Shown here piece after piece: positions 59,253-64,000 of a DNA stretch of 64,000 nt. Numbering within the stretch: the stretch's first letter is position 1; each line of letters starts with the position of its first letter. The notes beneath the pieces are model-generated. The model had not been told where the DNA came from, made no database searches, and saw only the letters and a list, made by a program, of their open reading frames with translations. Made by a program: the position numbers and the translations under genes. Origin of the DNA: Nannobrachium achirus (taxonomy: Eukaryota; Chordata; Actinopteri; Myctophiformes; Myctophidae); the NCBI GenBank assembly GCA_963921795.1, contig OY997652.1:64919955-64983954 (forward strand), in the 5' to 3' direction.

Positions 59253-60066
59253 TATAGACCTTATTCACACCATGGCCATCTTGGATCACATGACCACATG
59301 GGATGGCAGCCTGCATTACAAACCATTGTAAACAATGGTCCCAAAATATGAGTTCTGTTCTGTTCAAACAATTTCTTTTGACCAAATTGACAAATTGGCA
59401 GATGATATCTCCAAAAGGATTAAATAGAAGGGCTACAGTAACTAGAATGATTTCATCCACGGTAACGATATTCAGGTTAGGTTGCAACCTTAATATGTAC
59501 AATCTTTGCAGGGCTTGCTCCACCTTCATATTAACAATTTCTTGTTCCTGATTAATCCTACATATAATTTTAGAGATGAGGTCAGTCACTCAGTCACAGC
59601 AGTGACCAATACAGCCCAGTAGAGGGCGGAATCATTCCACAACAAAAAGAAAAGAAAGGAGAGGATAAAAACAACGGGTACAGCCCAGTAGAGGGCGGAA
59701 TCATTCCACAACAAAAAGAAAAGAAAGGAGAGGATAAAAACAACGGGTAAGGTCTAGTATGCAAAAATCACGAAAAGGTAAGTTACCGTAATATGATGAC
59801 AGAGCAAGCACTAGTCTAATGAGATACTGTAGCAAGACTTTGTACAGAGTAACATTGCAAACTAACCGCCATGAATATTGTGGATGTACGCATCTATTTA
59901 ATCCAAATTGTCAACCGCCTATGTGTCAATTTGGTCAAAAGAAATTGGTTGAACAAAACTCATATTTTGGGACCATCGCTCCATTGTTTACAATGGATTG
60001 TAATACAGGCTGCTACCCCATATGGTCATGTGATCCAAGATGGCCGCAATGTGAATAAGGTCTATG
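59253..60066. mobile_element. 0.8-kb element with ~200-bp inverted ends
   Basis: ATAGACCTTATTCACACCAT and GGCCATCTTGGATCACATGA on the left mirror TCATGTGATCCAAGATGGCC and GTGAATAAGGTCTAT on the right. Inside, a 70-bp block ACAGCCCAGTAGAGGGCGGA is duplicated in tandem at 59609 and 59679. No transposase. Confidence 0.8.
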
Positions 60067-60814
60067 GCGTCACCAGGAGGCGGATGTGAGCAAAACACTT
60101 TTTGGACCGTACTTCTTACGATTTTGTCAAAAAATCACGCAAATCGGTACACGGTATCTTTATAGTCATTAAAAAAAACAGATTTTTCAAATGACATCCT
60201 GATTGGCTAAGACTGGCAAGTGTGGAGGCTCTATAACAGGTCGATTCGTGTTTTTACATCCACCGATCAGTGTAAAACTTTGTATTCACACTCCAAAGAG
60301 GCCAAGGAAAAACCTTTGCCCTTTTCACATCTGCTTTGTATAGTGCCACCAGGAGTCTGACTTATGTAAAACACATCTTTTGAAATTACTCCTTCAGATT
60401 TGTTACAAAAATCACAGGAATCAGTACAGAGTATCGCTATAGGCAAGTGATCAAGACTGAGCTGTACGATAATTCATATTCCATCCTAGTTGGCTTAGAT
60501 TGGCTTCCAAATTTTGCAGGATTGGTCCGTTTTGAACAAAATGCCTCAAATCATAAAAGCAGCTTGTGATTTCCGTGCAATTTTGCAAGTACAGTCCCAA
60601 TAGGTCAAGGAACAAATGCCACCCTTTTCACATTGGCCTGTTATAGCACCACCAGCAGCTCAATTTGAGCAAAACACTTTGGAACCAAATGCCTCAAATC
60701 ATGACAGGCCACAGATGACATGGCCCTTTTCACATTTGCCTATCACACTGGAGACCTGTGCTCGGAAGAGCGCTGCTCCTGTTTATTTATTTATTTATTG
60801 TTATTATTTACAAT
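60067..60814. other. non-coding stretch with related short repeats
   Basis: CACCAGGAG, AAAACACTTT and CCCTTTTCACAT phrases recur at about 60070, 60330 and 60640, suggesting a decayed tandem repeat. No exon seen. Confidence 0.45.
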
Positions 60815-60900
60815 AAGTGCACTGTAACCCCTTTATGAACAAAACATGTCTAAAATGCCTAACCTCCTATTTACGTACATTTTGCATTTTGTTTTTACAG

Positions 60901-61052
60901 CATCAAGAAATGAGTCTCCAACCTCTGTCAAGTCACCATCAAAGTCCAGCTACTCGACCACCTTTGCCTCAAATTCCTCAAGCTCATCGTCTTCTAGCGA
61001 TGGGAGGAGGAGGAAGAAGAAGTTGTACATAAACTGGAATGATATTACATAA
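60901..61052 (+). other. small terminal exon, right copy (open)
   Basis: TTTTTACAG|CATCAAG opens a frame with ASRNESPTSVKSPSKSS, a Ser-rich run and the end DGRRRKKKLYINWNDIT plus a stop at 61050-61052. Ser-rich followed by Lys/Arg-rich recalls exon 3 of the CCDC106-like gene, but there is no clear homology. The rest of the gene is not present next to it. An inverted, broken copy is at 21955-22142. Confidence 0.5.
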
Positions 61053-61115
61053 GCTGCAAAGGAATTGCTAGCCCCAAAACATTACTACTTCTGTTTGTGC
61101 ACAGCCTTCATTTAA

Positions 61116-61741
61116 CACCTTGACGTCCGAAATAGAATGGTGGTTGGTAGATTAGCCGTGACATTTCTATTATTGTATTGTGATCTGAGACATAATATTA
61201 TGTTTATAAACATGACCCCGCAGCCCCTCCATCTTGAACAGCGCCGCTGTTTTTTCTTTTTTCTTTTTTCCCCAGGCCAGTAACTCACCATGATTTTCTT
61301 GATTTCCGTTGGGATAGAATGGGGGTTTTGGCCGATCGTCGATGTCCCCGTGCGTTTCGCGTGCGCGATCCTTTCACGTAAATGTCCCCGCAAATAGTCC
61401 ATGTGTGACTGAAGAACAGAACTGAAAAGTTTCGCTAGCATAGCCCCAAGCATGGCTGCTGTAGGAGCTCGAGTGTGCAGACAGCAAACGGATGGCTGGG
61501 AGTAGCCTTGGAGAAGGAGAGGCGCTGACGTCACCTCTGCTTCATGCACGGTCTGCATGAGCTATCAGTGCACGAGTGGTGACTAGGGAAGGTTAGACGA
61601 TCGCCGATTTTCGGATCAAAAGCTATTATTCCGGTTTTAAAGACAAAGTCCGGGAATGTACGGCGTGGCTGAGAGTCCCTGGGGGGATGTGCGATATAGT
61701 ACGGTTTTAACATTAAGGGGCTCCCCGTGGCTTAGAAGGTG
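61116..61741. mobile_element. MITE flanked by TTAA
   Basis: ACACCTTGACGTCCG on the left and CTTAGAAGGTGT on the right are inverse relatives, bounded by TTAA at 61112-61115 and 61742-61745. It splits the right copy of the exon-array module. A GC-rich part with GTTTCGCGTGCGCGATCC lies inside. Confidence 0.6.
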
Positions 61742-61745
61742 TTAA

Positions 61746-62985
61746 GAATGAATTACCTCCTTTTGTTTACCTAAAGTTAAAAGAAAGATAAATAGTAAGT
61801 TGTTAATGTTTTACCGACATGTTCCCACTTTGCAACATGTAGCTGAAAAATGCCTATTCAAGGCGTTAATGAATGCCTAATTATCGATGCGTAGATGTTA
61901 ATAATACACTTTCAATGTTAATAAGACACTTTATTAGGGATTTGTTGATGTTTATAAGACATGTTCCCAGTTTACAACAGGTACCCACAAAATGCCTAAT
62001 TAACATGTTACTGAATGACTAATTAAGGATTTGTTGATGTTAATAAGACATGTTCTCACTTTACAAAAGGTACCCACAAAATGCTTATTTAATGTGTTAA
62101 TGATTACTTAATTAATGATTTGTTGATGTTAATAAGACTGTTTGAATGTTATTTAATGTGTTAATGAATACATAATTAATGATTTGTTGATGTTAATAAG
62201 ACTGTTTCATTGTTAACACATTTGTTAAGGATCTGTTGATGTAAATAATATACGTTCAATGTTAATAACACATGTTATTAGTGATTTGTTGATACGACGT
62301 GTACCCACTTTACAACAGGTACCCCCAAAATGTCTAATTAACGTGTCAATAGATGCCTAATTAACAATTTGTTGATGTTAATAATACACTTTCAATGTTA
62401 ATAAGATACTTTATTAGGGATTGGTTGATGTTAGCCCCAGATGTTCCCACTTTACAACAGGTACCCACAAAATGCCTATTTAACATGTTAATGAATTCCT
62501 AATTAACGATTTGTTTACGTTAATAATACACGTTCAATGTTAATAACACACTTTATTCAGGATTTGTTGATGTTTATAAGACATGTTCCGACTTTACAAC
62601 AAGTACCCACAAAATGCCTAATTAACGTGTTACTGAATGACTAATTAAGGATTTGTTGATGTTTATAAGACATGTTCCGACTTTACAACAGGTACCCACA
62701 AAATGCCTAATTAACGTGTTACTGAATGACTAATTAAGGATTTGTTGATGTTAATAAGACTGTTTCAATGTTAATTAATATAACACATGTTATTAGGGAC
62801 TTGATGTTAATAAGACGTGTTCCCACTTTACAACAGGTACCCACAAAATGCCTAATTAACAAGTTAATAGATGCCTAATTGACGATTTGTTGAAGTAAAT
62901 AAAACAGTTTCAACATTAATAATACAGTATATTGAGGATTTGTTGATGTTTATAAGACATGTTCCCACTTTACAACAGGTACTAG
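61746..62985 (-). repeat. AT-rich tandem array, right copy (inverted)
   Basis: The inverse of the blocks at about 18000-19341, in matching order, including the variant stretch with AACATTTGTTA-type and ATAACACATGTTATTAG units. It ends abruptly at GGTACTAGCTGGG, so the outer 0.7 kb present in the left copy is missing. Confidence 0.85.
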
Positions 62986-63002
62986 CTGGGAGGCAATCCG
63001 TC

Positions 63003-63810
63003 AAAAAACATCAACATTGTGCATTTGGTGACAAGTTTTTGATTTTTGGTATGGTGTTAGGTATGGTTATAAGGTTTACAAAAAACATCGCAAACAAGTT
63101 GGGCTCGCCCCCTAGTGGTCTGTTTGCAATGAATCAAATATTCGATACATCAGTTTTTGGTTCAAACCCCAAATAATTGATGAAAGAGATTTTTCAATGG
63201 ATTATGTTACTATTGGGTATGATAAACAACATACTAAAAATTCAGGACAAAATAACTACCGGAAAGGCACCATTTTCAAGATGGCGTCCACAATGGCTGC
63301 CGGGAGCTGAAAATGCCTATAAACTGGGTTTTAATGTGTAAAAAATCATAATAAATCTGCACTTGGTGAAGAGTTTTAGATTTTTGGTATGGTGTTAGGT
63401 ATGGGTATAAGGTTTTCAAAAACCATTGCAAACAAGTTGGGCTCGCCCCCTAGTGGTCTGTTTGCGATGAATCAAATATTCGATACATCAGTATATGGTT
63501 GAAACCCAAAATAATTGATATAAGAGATTTTTCAATGGATTCTGTTACTATTGGTTATGATAAACAACATACTAAAAAATCTGGAAAAAATAACTAGCGT
63601 AAAGGCACCATTTTCAAGATGGCGTCCACGATGGCTGCCGGGAGCTGAAAATGCCTATAAACTGGGTTTTAATGTGTAAAAAATCATAATAAATCTGCAC
63701 TTGGTGAAGAGTTTTAGATTTTTGGTATGGTGTTAGGTATGGGCATAAGGTTTTCAAAAAACATCGCAAACAAGTTGGGCTCGCCCCCCTAGTGGCCTGT
63801 TTGCAATCAC
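63003..63810. repeat. 338-bp tandem repeat with CTCF-like and YY1-like motifs
   Basis: About 2.4 units; the phrase CTCGCCCCCTAGTGG recurs at 63105, 63443 and (with one extra C) 63781, exactly 338 bp apart. Its inverse CCACTAGGGGGCGAG fits the CTCF core. CAAGATGGCGTCC at about 63278 and 63616 fits the YY1 core. No coding signal. Confidence 0.8.
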
Positions 63811-64000
63811 TTTAATCTGGTGCTTGCTGGAAGGTACAAATGTCATATCTTAGCAATGTTTTGCACTAGATTGTTATATAATGTCACTTTTTGCCAGACC
63901 CAGGGGGTCGGCCTACATAAGGCTTTGTCGGTCAGTCGGTCGGTCGGTCCCTCTTTTCCTCAGTGTGCCTGTGTTTGCCTGTACCACATTGTGCAAGTGT

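Noticed and set aside
59125..59589. 154-codon minus-strand ORF
   Set aside because: It runs through the inverted end of a MITE and its mirror occurs near 59819-60058. No domain recognised.

Overview
The window looks like repeat-rich genomic DNA of a ray-finned (teleost) fish. Supporting signs are genes split by GT-AG introns, at least eleven long (CA/GT)n or (AT)n microsatellites, many hAT-type MITEs of kinds common in fish, LINE and Helitron-like pieces, a Notch-like gene fragment, and CCDC106-like and piggyBac-like genes of vertebrate type. The species cannot be named from sequence alone. I saw no bacterial operons, tRNA, rRNA, CRISPR array or virus.

Layout. (1) 0.5-9.2 kb: a six-exon piggyBac transposase gene. 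Its frame is split by two insertions with clean target duplications: a 1.4-kb hAT element in exon 1 (8-bp duplication ATCCTCGA) and a 3.1-kb element in the last exon (3-bp duplication TAA). The second has about 560-bp inverted arms and carries a decayed gene of a family I cannot name. (2) 9.8-11.4 kb: a minisatellite and a MITE. (3) 11.4-16.5 kb: an apparently full-length non-LTR retrotransposon with five 318-bp promoter-like monomers, an intact 1034-codon endonuclease/reverse transcriptase ORF and a (GT)n tail. (4) 17.3-22.3 kb: an AT-rich array, a Helitron-like insertion, a foldback element with an 8-bp duplication nested in it, and a small exon. The array and exon recur in inverted orientation at 60.8-63.0 kb. 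(5) 22.3-38 kb: mostly non-coding, with LINE fragments, MITEs and two broken Notch3-like exons on the minus strand. (6) 38.9-43.9 kb: a four-exon CCDC106-like gene. (7) 44.4-45.3 kb: a perfect 76-bp-stem hairpin and a 0.7-kb palindrome. (8) 46.8-52.7 kb: a five-exon Merlin/IS1595-type transposase gene with an uninterrupted 320-codon frame and all three DDE residues. (9) 53-64 kb: MITEs, tandem repeats, the inverted copy of the 17-22 kb module, and a 338-bp tandem repeat whose units carry CTCF-like and YY1-like motifs.

How the parts relate. The window is a layered record of transposition. The piggyBac gene is the oldest readable layer and has been dismantled by later arrivals. The LINE is the freshest large element, because its ORF and monomers are nearly undamaged. 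The CCDC106-like and Merlin-like genes are neighbours on the same strand and are the best candidates for expressed, possibly domesticated, genes. A short palindromic core built around AGATCTACAAGCTCACAACG recurs more than ten times, inside MITEs with different ends.
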